Shown here piece by piece: positions 6,558-12,862 of a DNA stretch of 12,862 nucleotides; positions within the stretch are counted from its first letter, which is position 1, and every line of letters begins with the position of its first letter. The stretch lies in the NCBI GenBank assembly GCA_021780275.1, contig JAJXZC010000276.1:1-12862 (forward strand), read 5' to 3'. Position numbers and translations under genes: made by a program. The stretch is from Pseudomonadota bacterium. Lineage in GTDB: Bacteria; Pseudomonadota; Alphaproteobacteria; Parvibaculales; Parvibaculaceae. Below the pieces are notes generated by a model that searched no databases, was not told the DNA's origin, and worked only from the letters and a program-made list of their open reading frames with translations.

Positions 6558-7118
6558 TTAGACGGCAACCGGCATCACTCGGCTCGAACGCATCGCCTTT
6601 TGAGATCGGTTCAAAAACACGAGCCTCCGCCCAACGTGCTCCTTGGCGCCGACGGTCAGAATATTTTCCTTCATCGCCTCGAACGCCTCTTTCATCTCGA
6701 CGACCGAGACATCGAGGATTTCGGCGAGCGGCTCTTTCTCCTCGCGGGGTGCCTTGTTGTAGGCCTGCAAAGCGCCATAGGCGCTGGCCGCCGCTGACGT
6801 TACGCGCGAGAGGCTCGGCCGCAGGCCCGGAAAGTAGAAGCCGATTAGCATCTTCAGCCGGGAGAAATGTTGGCCGACCGCCTCGCCAATCTTGGCGTCG
6901 GCTTCGTTCTCGCGGGGCAGACAGTGATTAACGAGAGAATAACTATCGGCGAAGAAATTGTTCAAGACGTCTTCTAACTGTTCCGCCGTACAGTAAACGT
7001 CCTCCGCCTTTCGCACTCGGAAGGAAAGACGCTCTTTGCTTATGTTTAATCGATGCGTGACGAGTCCGGCGCATGTCGCGCTGAGCAGAATCGTCAGCAG
7101 AAGCAAGGCGAATTCCAT
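6558..7118 (-). CDS. Membrane-anchored helical protein, unknown function
   Basis: A 186-aa protein with one N-terminal transmembrane helix (about residues 2-21) followed by a soluble, mostly helical domain. It has the pattern of a widespread uncharacterised group: a basic/acidic helix KERLSFRVRKAEDVY at 28-42 right after the membrane segment, then HFSRLKMLIGFYFPGLRPSL at 84-103. I recognise the pattern but know no assigned function or domain name. The start is ATG 7118, preceded by GAGGGGGG with 5-base spacing; an in-frame TTG at 7139 lies upstream of that site and is less likely. It converges on the GCG_CRPN genes across the hairpin at 6504-6529. Cys16, Cys43 and Cys66 have no obvious motif. 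Confidence 0.75.
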   Translation of the reverse strand: MEFALLLLTILLSATCAGLVTHRLNISKERLSFRVRKAEDVYCTAEQLEDVLNNFFADSYSLVNHCLPRENEADAKIGEAVGQHFSRLKMLIGFYFPGLRPSLSRVTSAAASAYGALQAYNKAPREEKEPLAEILDVSVVEMKEAFEAMKENILTVGAKEHVGRRLVFLNRSQKAMRSSRVMPVAV

Positions 7119-7222
7119 GACGCCCCCCTCAAAGCTCAATTGCTTTGGCGCCGAGTTTCGAACAAAGTGGTTAAGATTCTAACAAACCGCCAAGCCGCCG
7201 CTTCTCGCTGAAATCAAACCAT

Positions 7223-7251
7223 TGCCGGCTTCCCGCTAGGCCAAGCCGGCA
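7223..7251 (-). terminator. 9-bp hairpin overlapping end of small gene
   Basis: TGCCGGCTT (7223-7231) and AAGCCGGCA (7243-7251) are perfect inverted copies with an 11-base loop. On the minus strand the hairpin is followed by ATGGTTTGATTTC, a moderately T-rich stretch, so it plausibly terminates the 75-aa gene. The stop codon (7236-7238) sits inside the loop, and the final codons form part of the stem. Confidence 0.55.
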
Positions 7252-7463
7252 TCCTCGTCGGGTTCATCGAGCAGCGCGCAAAGTTCGGCGACCTTTCCAC
7301 TGGGAAGCGGACGGCCTTCGTTTATCAACGCCTCGTCATTGTTGATCCACGCCCATGCTTCCGCCAAATCGGCGGGCGTCGCGCCAGTCGCTATAATTTC
7401 CGTGATTTTGGTCTCATCGATCGGGCCGAGGACAGCGATAACGTCTTGGGCGGTCATGGGCAT
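7236..7463 (-). CDS. Conserved 75-aa protein, unknown function
   Basis: A 75-aa soluble acidic protein with no signal peptide or membrane segment. Its sequence (QDVIAVLGPIDETKITEII; ATPADLAEAWAWINNDEAL; a basic-Pro stretch GRPLPSGKV; acidic tail) resembles a small conserved protein of alphaproteobacteria that I remember but cannot name. The N-terminal half looks like two short helices. GGAGA on the minus strand lies 7 bases before ATG 7463, so translation is credible. An ATG two codons later is also possible. It is divergent from the small membrane protein at 7671, sharing a 207-bp intergenic region. No function is claimed. Confidence 0.72.
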   Translation of the reverse strand: MPMTAQDVIAVLGPIDETKITEIIATGATPADLAEAWAWINNDEALINEGRPLPSGKVAELCALLDEPDEDAGLA

Positions 7464-7580
7464 CGTACGATCTCCAGTCGCCTTCCGCTATTCAACGCGT
7501 CATGCCCTCATTTCGTTCTGGGCGCGCGTCTTCGGACTGTCGGGTTCGCCGCGCTTTCCGCATTGCAGCAGGATCGCGCT

Positions 7581-7627
7581 TTGATCAAGCCGCTACGAAT
7601 TTAAGCGTCAGCTTCGCATTTGATCAA
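7581..7627. promoter_or_regulatory. Two TTGATCAA palindromes 39 bp apart
   Basis: The perfect octamer palindrome TTGATCAA occurs at 7581-7588 and again at 7620-7627, each preceded by a T. Both lie in the divergent intergenic region, upstream of the 67-aa membrane-protein gene at 7671. Paired palindromes at this spacing could be operator half-sites. They lack the four-base spacer of an FNR/FixK box. Function is inference. Confidence 0.3.
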
Positions 7628-7670
7628 CGAGTCTACCCTAGCGTTGCTTCATTATTTTGAGGGTCCCGCA

Positions 7671-7874
7671 ATGTTTTGGGACGTTATTTTGAACCCGGTC
7701 AGAGAATTGCTTTCAAACGACATTTCCGAGTGGATTGTCGCCGCAATTTTCTCTGCTTTCATTCTGACGAAGCTGATCTCGATCGTTTCCGGATCGACAT
7801 TCGACTCGCGTCAAGAGCTTCATTTTGGCCTTGCCGTATTTTTATTGCTGTTTGGCGTATTCTACCTTCCGTAA
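7671..7874 (+). CDS. Small two-helix membrane protein
   Basis: A 67-aa protein with two predicted membrane helices: WIVAAIFSAFILTKLISIV at about residues 21-39 and FGLAVFLLLFGVFYLP at the C-terminus. A short loop (SGSTFDSRQELH) joins them and an amphipathic stretch, NPVRELLSNDIS, precedes the first. I do not recognise a family. ATG 7671 was chosen because GAGGG at 7659-7663 is 7 bases upstream; an in-frame TTG at 7620 has no ribosome binding site. The hydrophobicity pattern and ribosome binding site make it a likely real gene despite its size. It precedes the DUF202 gene by 144 bp on the same strand. Confidence 0.65.
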   Translation: MFWDVILNPVRELLSNDISEWIVAAIFSAFILTKLISIVSGSTFDSRQELHFGLAVFLLLFGVFYLP

Positions 7875-7904
7875 TTCCTGGCTCAACCAAAAACCTTGAC
7901 GATT

Positions 7905-7973
7905 CGGCGCCATCGCCGCTCGCGGCGGCTCCCCAGGCGCGACGCTCGCTGCCGGCATTTTCGCCGTCGGCGA
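7905..7973. repeat. GC-rich palindrome-dense intergenic block
   Basis: The 144-bp gap before the DUF202 gene contains two short perfect hairpins: CGCCG-CTCG-CGGCG at 7914-7927 and TCGCC-GTC-GGCGA at 7961-7973. Between them are several GC-rich words (GGCGC, GACGC). The arrangement recalls interspersed palindromic elements, but only one copy is visible here, so repeat status cannot be established from this window. Confidence 0.3.
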
Positions 7974-8018
7974 CGTCCGGCTGGCTCGATGCAGGCCGCT
8001 GATGAGAAATGAGGCACG

Positions 8019-8402
8019 ATGATCAACCGCTACAGCGACCACGCAGCGAACGAACGGACGTTTCTCGCCTGGGTCCGAACCGCCATCGCCGTTGTGGCGT
8101 TTGGTTTTCTGATCGAACGCTTTGATTTGTTTTTACGATTTGCGGCGCGCGATATGCCGCATGCGGCTCCGCCCGCGCACACCGGCGCGGCCAACCTCAT
8201 CGGAATCTTATTTGTCGTCATCGGACTGGCGATGATCATCATCGCTACGCTGCGATTCTTTCGCACGGAAAAAGAAATCGACGCGCCGGATATCAAGCTT
8301 GCGCCAAGCGGCCGCCTCGATCTCACCCTATCGGTCCTGCTGGCGCTTCTTGGATTTGCCCTGCTACTCTATCTCGTCAGCGCCATTCTACAGACAAGTT
8401 AG
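8019..8402 (+). CDS. DUF202 (YidH-type) inner-membrane protein
   Basis: A 127-aa protein with three predicted membrane helices: about residues 19-36, 59-80 and 101-123. The N-terminal hallmark of DUF202 is clear: NERTFLAWVRTAIAVVAFGF at 11-30, with the NERTxLAWxRT signature of YidH-like proteins. Helix 2 ends in the usual basic stretch ATLRFFRTEKEI. Between helix 1 and 2 is a loop rich in His, Ala and Pro (MPHAAPPAHTG). The molecular function of this bacterial family is not established. The ATG is preceded by TGAGG with a rather short 4-base spacing. Length is normal for the family and the frame is intact. Confidence 0.88.
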   Translation: MINRYSDHAANERTFLAWVRTAIAVVAFGFLIERFDLFLRFAARDMPHAAPPAHTGAANLIGILFVVIGLAMIIIATLRFFRTEKEIDAPDIKLAPSGRLDLTLSVLLALLGFALLLYLVSAILQTS

Positions 8403-8458
8403 CGGCTTCGACCGTACCGCGCTGAGAGGCGCAGCAATATCACCAAAGGATGCGAAGG

Positions 8459-8827
8459 ATGACCGATAAAACTGAGATCAAGGTCCATGTCGACGTCGCC
8501 AAGCTAAACATCATTCTTGAAGCCTGGCTCAACGGCGCACCGACCGGTAGCGTAGTCCTTTCGCCCGCCGAGACGGAAAGCCTCATTCGAGACCTTGGCA
8601 AGAATCGCGCGCTTCTCGTTCAGCCTGTTGCCTCCGAGCCGGACGAAAATGCGATCGATCCCGTTGTCGATCCCGCCTGGCAGACGCCCGATGTGCGCTA
8701 TTCAGAAGGCCGCATGCTGCTTGTGCGCGATCCTGGATTGGGCTGGCTGTCGTATATTTTTCCCGACAACGAAGCGTCGGATCTCGCGCAATGGCTGACG
8801 AAGGACCTGCCCCTCGAGCAAGGATAA
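8459..8827 (+). CDS. 122-aa cytoplasmic protein, unknown function
   Basis: A 122-aa acidic soluble protein with no signal peptide, membrane segment or recognisable domain. It begins with a predicted beta-alpha element (EIKVHVDVAKLNIILEAWL, 6-24). A linker with SPAETESLIRDLGKNRALL (35-53) follows, then a C-terminal part with aromatic residues around GLGWLSYIFPDNEASDLAQW (93-112). ATG 8459 was chosen because AAAGGA at 8445-8450 is 8 bases upstream; an in-frame ATG at 8450 overlaps that site. It lies 56 bases after the DUF202 stop, so the two may share a transcript. It converges with the DUF2721 gene across 39 bases with no clear terminator. I do not recognise the family. Confidence 0.72.
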   Translation: MTDKTEIKVHVDVAKLNIILEAWLNGAPTGSVVLSPAETESLIRDLGKNRALLVQPVASEPDENAIDPVVDPAWQTPDVRYSEGRMLLVRDPGLGWLSYIFPDNEASDLAQWLTKDLPLEQG

Positions 8828-8866
8828 AGCGCCGACGGCCGATGCAAACCCTGCGGCTCTGACCGA

Positions 8867-9436
8867 CTAATCGATCCCGCCGCCTGAGCCATCCGGCCCA
8901 TCTTGCGCCTCGCTGAGACCGAGGCCGTGGCCGGGCGGTTCGGGCGCGCGCTCGGGCTCGGCTTCGTCTTGCCGCGCCTTTTCCGCAGCGACTTGTGCGC
9001 GAATTCCGCGGCTCGCCATGAGCATTTCGATGAGGAAGGCGCTCAAAGCGCCGATGGTGAAGACAAGGGCGGCGCCGAAGGCGAAGAACATCGGCATCGA
9101 TCCGGCGGCGTTCCGCAACGTGCTGACGAACAGCAGAAGCGCGGCGACGCTGGTCGAGACGCCGGCGAGAGCGCCGAGGACGACCGCAGCGTCGAGCGCA
9201 TTCGAACGACCGCGCAGATAGCCGAGCCTGACCAGAATCTGCGCGCTCTCGGCCTCCGACGCGCTGTCCAAAGCATCGGTCAAAGCATCGACCTTGTCTG
9301 CCACCCGGCCCAAGCGGGTCGCGAAAACGGCAAGCAGCGAGGCAACGCCGGACAAGAGAAAAACCGGCGTCAGCGCAACCTGAATGACATGGACGATGTC
9401 ATCAAGCGATTGGGGCGATTGGAAAGATTGGAACAT
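8867..9436 (-). CDS. DUF2721 membrane protein
   Basis: A 189-aa integral membrane protein of the DUF2721 family. The N-terminal motif VIQVALTPVFLLSGVASLL (17-35), followed by a helix with FATRLGRVADKVDAL (38-52), is characteristic. Three membrane helices are visible: about 17-38, 83-106 and 114-140. The C-terminal 45 residues are charged and Pro/Gly-rich and probably disordered. The family has no established function. It begins 8 bases after the stop of the DUF985 cupin gene, and its AGGG ribosome binding site (9443-9446 on the minus strand) overlaps that stop, so it is very likely the last gene of the efflux operon transcript. Confidence 0.88.
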   Translation of the reverse strand: MFQSFQSPQSLDDIVHVIQVALTPVFLLSGVASLLAVFATRLGRVADKVDALTDALDSASEAESAQILVRLGYLRGRSNALDAAVVLGALAGVSTSVAALLLFVSTLRNAAGSMPMFFAFGAALVFTIGALSAFLIEMLMASRGIRAQVAAEKARQDEAEPERAPEPPGHGLGLSEAQDGPDGSGGGID

Positions 9437-9444
9437 AGCTTACC

Positions 9445-9861
9445 CTAAGGGCGCCAGCCCGGCGGCGCCACTTCGAATTTGCCGAACTCGAAACCCGGCG
9501 CAACCGTGCAGCCGACGAGCGTCCACTCACCCTGCGACTGGGCGCTCTGCCAGGCGAGCGGTGGCACGACGATCTGCGGCGCCTCCGCGTTGAAAACATC
9601 GGGGCCGAGACGATGCACCGAAATCTTCTCGAGCTCCTTGATCGACAGGCGCAACGGCGCGCCGGCATACCAATGCCAGATTTCGGCGGCATCGATGCGG
9701 TGCCAATGCGACTGCTGGCCGCGCGTCAACAGATAATAGATCGCGGTCGAGGCCGCGCGGCCTCCGACCGACGGCGCGTCGCGAAAGGTCTCGCGAAAAT
9801 AGCCGCCTTCCGGATGCGGCGCGAGCCGCAAGATCTTTATGATCTCCTCGGCGGAGCGCAT
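9445..9861 (-). CDS. DUF985 cupin-fold protein
   Basis: A 138-aa protein of the Cupin_5/DUF985 family. Diagnostic motifs are APHPEGGYFRETFRD (14-28), SHWHRIDAAEIWHWYAG (51-67) and WTLVGCTVAPGFEFGKFEV (113-131). The cupin-type pocket would be lined by His52, His54, Glu60 and His63, which may bind a metal or sugar; no reaction is established for the family. The length is typical. The ATG at 9861 begins 5 bases after the stop of the outer-membrane efflux gene, and no strong ribosome binding site is visible, so translation is probably coupled. Placement between an efflux system and a DUF2721 gene gives no direct hint of substrate. Confidence 0.9.
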   Translation of the reverse strand: MRSAEEIIKILRLAPHPEGGYFRETFRDAPSVGGRAASTAIYYLLTRGQQSHWHRIDAAEIWHWYAGAPLRLSIKELEKISVHRLGPDVFNAEAPQIVVPPLAWQSAQSQGEWTLVGCTVAPGFEFGKFEVAPPGWRP

Positions 9862-9866
9862 CGGAA

Positions 9867-11366
9867 TTACTGCTGCCCGACCGGCACAAAGGCGCCGCGC
9901 GGCAAGCCGCTCGAGGCGAGAACCGGAAGCTGCCCCACGTCCCAACCGCCGCCGAGCGCCTTGATCAACCGCACATTGGCCTCCATCCGCCGGCGCTGAA
10001 TGTCGACTTCATTGACCTCGTTGGACAGCGCCGTCGTTTGCGCGGTGATGACTTGAAGATAAGCGACTTCGCCGCCGATGTAGAGCGTGGTGAAGGTCTT
10101 GAGCGCCTGGTTCGCCGCGATCACTGCGTCGCGCTGCTGCTTGGCCTCGCGGCCCAGAATGCGCAAGGTCGAGAGATTGTCCTCGACGTCCTGGAAGGCC
10201 GACAGCGTCGTCTGCCGATAGCTGGCGACATTCTCCGTGTAAGCGGCGCGAACGGCATCGGATTGCGCCCGGATTGCGCCGCCGTCGAAGATCGGCTGCG
10301 ACAGGGTCGTACCAACCGACCAGAGTAGGCTCGGCCAGACGAACCAATTCGCCGGCGTCGTACCCTGGAAGCCGGCGAGCGCCGCAAGGTTCACGTTTGG
10401 ATAAAAGGCGGCATCGGCAATGCCGATCTGCTGATTGGCTTCGGCGACCCGGCGCTCCGCGGCGGCAATGTCCGGCCGACGCTGCAAAAGCTCGGACGGC
10501 AGCATGCCCGGCACGGCGCGCGGCTTGAGCTGGCCAAGGGGCGCCGGCGGAATATTGAGCGCCGCCGGCGGCTCGCCGATCAGGACGGCAATGGCGTGTT
10601 CGAATTGCGCCCGGGTCACCCCGACATCCGTATCCTGAACCTTGATCGTGTCGAGCTGGGCGCGTGCCTGCTCGACATCGGATTCGGGCGCGAGACCGCC
10701 GGACTGGCGCTTCAGCGTCAAGTCCAGCGCGTGGGCATAGGCCTTGACCGTCTGGTCCAAGAGGCGCTGTTGCGCATCCTGGGCGCGCAAGTCGATATAA
10801 TCGAGCGCGAGTTCGGCATGCAGGCTCAAGCTCGCGGTCGAGAGATCGGCCGCCGTCGCCTGCGATTCCTCGCGCGCCGCTTCGACCCCGCGCCGGATCC
10901 TGCCCCAGAAATCGATCTCGTAATTGAGATCGACCGGCATTTCGAAATCGCCCAGAGGCTGCGGGTTCGTTTGCAGAACATAAGGCTGATGGGCGGATTC
11001 CTTGATCGAGGCGGCGCTGGCCCCGGCGCTGACGCTCGGAAATTCCGAGGCGCGTGCGAGCCGGATCAAAGCCCGCGATTGCGCGAAACGGGCTTCGGCT
11101 TCGCGCAAATTCTGGTTGGCGTCGCCGAGTTGATCCTCGAGCCGGTCGAGCTCCGGGTCGCCGAAGGCCTCCCACCATTTGCCGCGCTCGAACGCATCGC
11201 TGGGGATGGCGCGCACCCAGGTCCCGTCGGTCTTGGGATCGACCGGGCGCGTCGCCTCCTTGAATTTCGGCGTGACCGGAACGGCCGGCGTCACGTAATC
11301 CGGCCCCACCATGCATCCGCCCAGCAAAAATCCGAACGCCGCGACTCCCCCCCACGCGTGACGCAT
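9867..11366 (-). CDS. RND efflux outer-membrane lipoprotein (NodT/OprM type)
   Basis: A 499-aa outer-membrane channel protein of tripartite efflux pumps. The N-terminal signal ends in a lipobox, LLGGC, with Cys18 as the lipidation site, followed by the family's MVGPDYVTP. Two outer-membrane efflux repeats are visible at about 75-265 and 290-470, including LALDYIDLRAQDAQQRLLDQ in the first and an alpha-barrel helix FQDVEDNLSTLRILGREA in the second; LLQRRPDIAAAERRVAEANQ marks the start of the second repeat. The start codon shares one base with the adaptor's stop (TAATG), and GGAG lies 7 bases upstream. It completes the pump encoded by the two upstream genes. Length and motifs are complete; substrate unknown. 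Confidence 0.96.
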   Translation of the reverse strand: MRHAWGGVAAFGFLLGGCMVGPDYVTPAVPVTPKFKEATRPVDPKTDGTWVRAIPSDAFERGKWWEAFGDPELDRLEDQLGDANQNLREAEARFAQSRALIRLARASEFPSVSAGASAASIKESAHQPYVLQTNPQPLGDFEMPVDLNYEIDFWGRIRRGVEAAREESQATAADLSTASLSLHAELALDYIDLRAQDAQQRLLDQTVKAYAHALDLTLKRQSGGLAPESDVEQARAQLDTIKVQDTDVGVTRAQFEHAIAVLIGEPPAALNIPPAPLGQLKPRAVPGMLPSELLQRRPDIAAAERRVAEANQQIGIADAAFYPNVNLAALAGFQGTTPANWFVWPSLLWSVGTTLSQPIFDGGAIRAQSDAVRAAYTENVASYRQTTLSAFQDVEDNLSTLRILGREAKQQRDAVIAANQALKTFTTLYIGGEVAYLQVITAQTTALSNEVNEVDIQRRRMEANVRLIKALGGGWDVGQLPVLASSGLPRGAFVPVGQQ

Positions 11367-12583
11367 TAAGACGCTCCGGCCGGCTTGCTGGAGTTCACTT
11401 TGACCGTGACGCCGCTCGTCAAGGAATCCGACGGATTGACGATGACCGCGTCCGTACTCTTGAGGCCGGAAATAACTTCGACTCTATCGCCGTAATCGCG
11501 GCCGATCTTGACCGGCACCAATTGCACCTTGCCATCGCGCACGACACCGACGCGCAGACCTTCGCTGCGGAACAGCAGCGTGTTCGACGGTACGGTCACG
11601 CTGCCCGGATGCGCATGCAGCGCAAAATGCACGAATGTATAGGCGCCGGGCAGCAGCTTGCCTTGAGAATTATCGACATCGACCTCCGCCAGAAGCGTCC
11701 GCGAAAGCGGGTTGATCGCTTCATCCGTGCGCACGAGCGTGCCCTGGAAGGCCTGGTCCGGATATTCGTCGAGCGTGACGGTCGGCTCCGCTCCGATGTG
11801 AACCTGCGGCGTATAGACCTCAGGGATTGCCACATAGATGCGCAACGTGCCCGTCGCTTGCATGCGGAAAAGCTCCGAATTGCGCGTGCCGGATCCGGCG
11901 GTGATGAGATCGCCGATATCGGTATTGCGGGCGGTGATCACGCCATCGAAGGGCGCGTAGATCTTCTCGTAGGATTGAAGCTCCTCGAGCCGCGCCACAT
12001 CCGCCTGGCGCGAGGTGACGATCGCCTGGTCGGCGGCATAAGCACCGGCGGCGTTATCGCGCTCCTGCGTCGAGACCGATTGCGACTTCAAGAGATCTTC
12101 GGTCCGGTGCGCGGTAATGGCAGCCAATTTGGAATTGGCCTCCGCCGTCACGAGATCGGCCCGCGCCTGGCGCAATTGCGCGTCGAGTTCAGGCGTCTCG
12201 ATCTCGGCGAGCAATTCGCCCTTCTTCACCTTGGCGCCGATATCGACGTACCACTTTTTGAGATAGCCGTTGGCGCGCGCGTAGATCGGCGTGTCGGTGA
12301 AGGAGGTCGTCTGCCCCGGCAGCACCAAAGCCTGGCTCGGGGCATTTTCCTTCGGCCGCACGACATCGACGACCGGCACGGCCGATTGGACGGTTTCCTT
12401 CGACAGCGCGGATTCCGCCGAAGTGCGGGCGCGAATGCCGTAGTAAATTCCACCCAGCAGCGCCGCCAGAACCAGGAGGCCCAGCAAGACCCTGCCGCCA
12501 CCGCCGCGCCGGGCGGAACGTTGATGATCCGGCACCGCATGCGGCGGCGCGATCGGCTTCACATTGTCGGCTTTTTCGAGCAT
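11366..12583 (-). CDS. RND efflux periplasmic adaptor subunit
   Basis: A 405-aa membrane-fusion protein linking the inner-membrane RND permease to the outer-membrane channel. A cytoplasmic Pro/Arg/Gly-rich N-terminus precedes one membrane anchor (about 32-50). The lipoyl-like domain is split: TPIYARANGYLKKWYVDIGA (98-117) leads into it and YAPFDGVITARNTDIGDLI (209-227) closes it. Between them lies a helical hairpin, about 133-204, with LDAQLRQARADLVTAEAN. The beta-barrel and membrane-proximal domains follow. The ATG overlaps the permease stop by one base (TGATG), with GGTGG about four bases upstream. Anchoring by a helix in place of a lipid is typical of one subclass of adaptors. Substrate cannot be inferred. 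Confidence 0.95.
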   Translation of the reverse strand: MLEKADNVKPIAPPHAVPDHQRSARRGGGGRVLLGLLVLAALLGGIYYGIRARTSAESALSKETVQSAVPVVDVVRPKENAPSQALVLPGQTTSFTDTPIYARANGYLKKWYVDIGAKVKKGELLAEIETPELDAQLRQARADLVTAEANSKLAAITAHRTEDLLKSQSVSTQERDNAAGAYAADQAIVTSRQADVARLEELQSYEKIYAPFDGVITARNTDIGDLITAGSGTRNSELFRMQATGTLRIYVAIPEVYTPQVHIGAEPTVTLDEYPDQAFQGTLVRTDEAINPLSRTLLAEVDVDNSQGKLLPGAYTFVHFALHAHPGSVTVPSNTLLFRSEGLRVGVVRDGKVQLVPVKIGRDYGDRVEVISGLKSTDAVIVNPSDSLTSGVTVKVNSSKPAGAS

Positions 12584-12862
12584 CAGGCCACCAAACTCCC
12601 GTGTCCCTCGTGCTCACCGTCCGGCGGCAGCGGTTGCGCCCCGCCCTTGCGGTAATGCAGCAGAGAAAAAACAGTCGGAACGAAAACCAAAGTCGCGACG
12701 GTCGCGAGCATCAGGCCGCCGATCACGGCGCGGCCGAGCGGCGCGTTCTGCTCGCCGCCTTCGCCGGCGCCAAGCGCCATCGGCACCATGCCGATGATCA
12801 TCGCCAAAGCCGTCATCAGCACCGGCCGGAACCGGGTGAACCCGGCATCGATCGCAGCTTAG
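12583..12862 (-). CDS. RND efflux permease, C-terminal fragment
   Basis: The C-terminal end of an AcrB-type proton-driven efflux permease, cut by the window edge. Readable residues include AAIDAGFTRFRPVLMTALAM followed by IIGMVPMALG, the AEGGEQNAPLGRAVIGGL-like segment, and the last membrane helix LATVATLVFVPTVFSLL, then a short His/Glu-rich cytoplasmic tail. These are standard family motifs. The frame is open from 12858 down to the TGA at 12583-12585, but the codon at 12861-12859 is TAA where the family usually has a Glu or similar residue. This is either an error at the end of an assembled sequence or a real nonsense mutation. The frame proves homology; whether the full protein is intact cannot be decided here. 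Confidence 0.88.

Noticed and set aside
7581..7627. FNR/FixK box reading of the TTGATCAA sites
   Set aside because: The consensus needs four bases between TTGAT and ATCAA; here the halves overlap.
10596..11369. 257-codon open frame on the plus strand opposite the outer-membrane efflux gene
   Set aside because: Antisense shadow; repetitive Arg/Gly/Leu composition and no recognised domain.
11522..12655. 377-codon open frame on the plus strand opposite the efflux adaptor
   Set aside because: Antisense shadow in GC-rich sequence; the minus-strand adaptor has complete family motifs.

Overview
The window is about 12.9 kb of roughly 60% GC DNA from an alphaproteobacterium. It most resembles Hyphomicrobiales, possibly Beijerinckiaceae or a related methylotroph/methanotroph group. 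That placement is an inference from the protein families present (GCG_CRPN small exported proteins, DUF1254/DUF1214, DUF3060, an alphaproteobacterial ECF sigma/anti-sigma/metal-sensor trio, a NodT-type efflux outer-membrane lipoprotein) and from base composition. There is no rRNA, tRNA, transposase, phage gene or CRISPR array. It reads as chromosomal, envelope-centred accessory sequence.

Layout. (1) 101-3337: a YdbC-like aldo/keto reductase, an exported DUF1254/DUF1214 protein, and convergent to it a four-helix DUF4239-type membrane protein. (2) 3526-3897: an exported DUF3060 protein, followed by a 422-bp gene-free stretch with overlapping inverted repeats. (3) 4320-6473: a compact stress module. 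An ECF sigma factor overlaps a single-pass candidate anti-sigma protein, then comes a CnrX/Spy-type periplasmic metal sensor, then two tiny exported GCG_CRPN proteins, one with a Trp/His/Gly/Arg repeat tail. A perfect 10-bp hairpin closes the region. (4) 6558-8827: small, poorly characterised genes (a membrane-anchored helical protein, a conserved 75-aa protein, a 67-aa two-helix membrane peptide, a DUF202/YidH protein and a 122-aa unknown). (5) 12862-8867, minus strand: a tightly packed tripartite RND efflux operon (permease C-terminus, periplasmic adaptor, outer-membrane lipoprotein) that continues into a DUF985 cupin and a DUF2721 membrane protein.

How they may work together. The best candidate for an undescribed system is region 3. 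A periplasmic sensor and a membrane anti-sigma presumably release the ECF sigma factor under envelope or metal stress, and the two His/Trp/Cys-bearing exported proteins directly downstream are plausible outputs. The sigma, anti-sigma and sensor roles rest on established families. The metal-buffering role of the GCG_CRPN proteins is inference. In region 5, one-base stop/start overlaps (TGATG, TAATG) and gaps of 5 and 8 bases argue for a single five-gene transcript. The permease reading frame meets a TAA four bases from the window edge, which is either a contig-end error or a real nonsense mutation.
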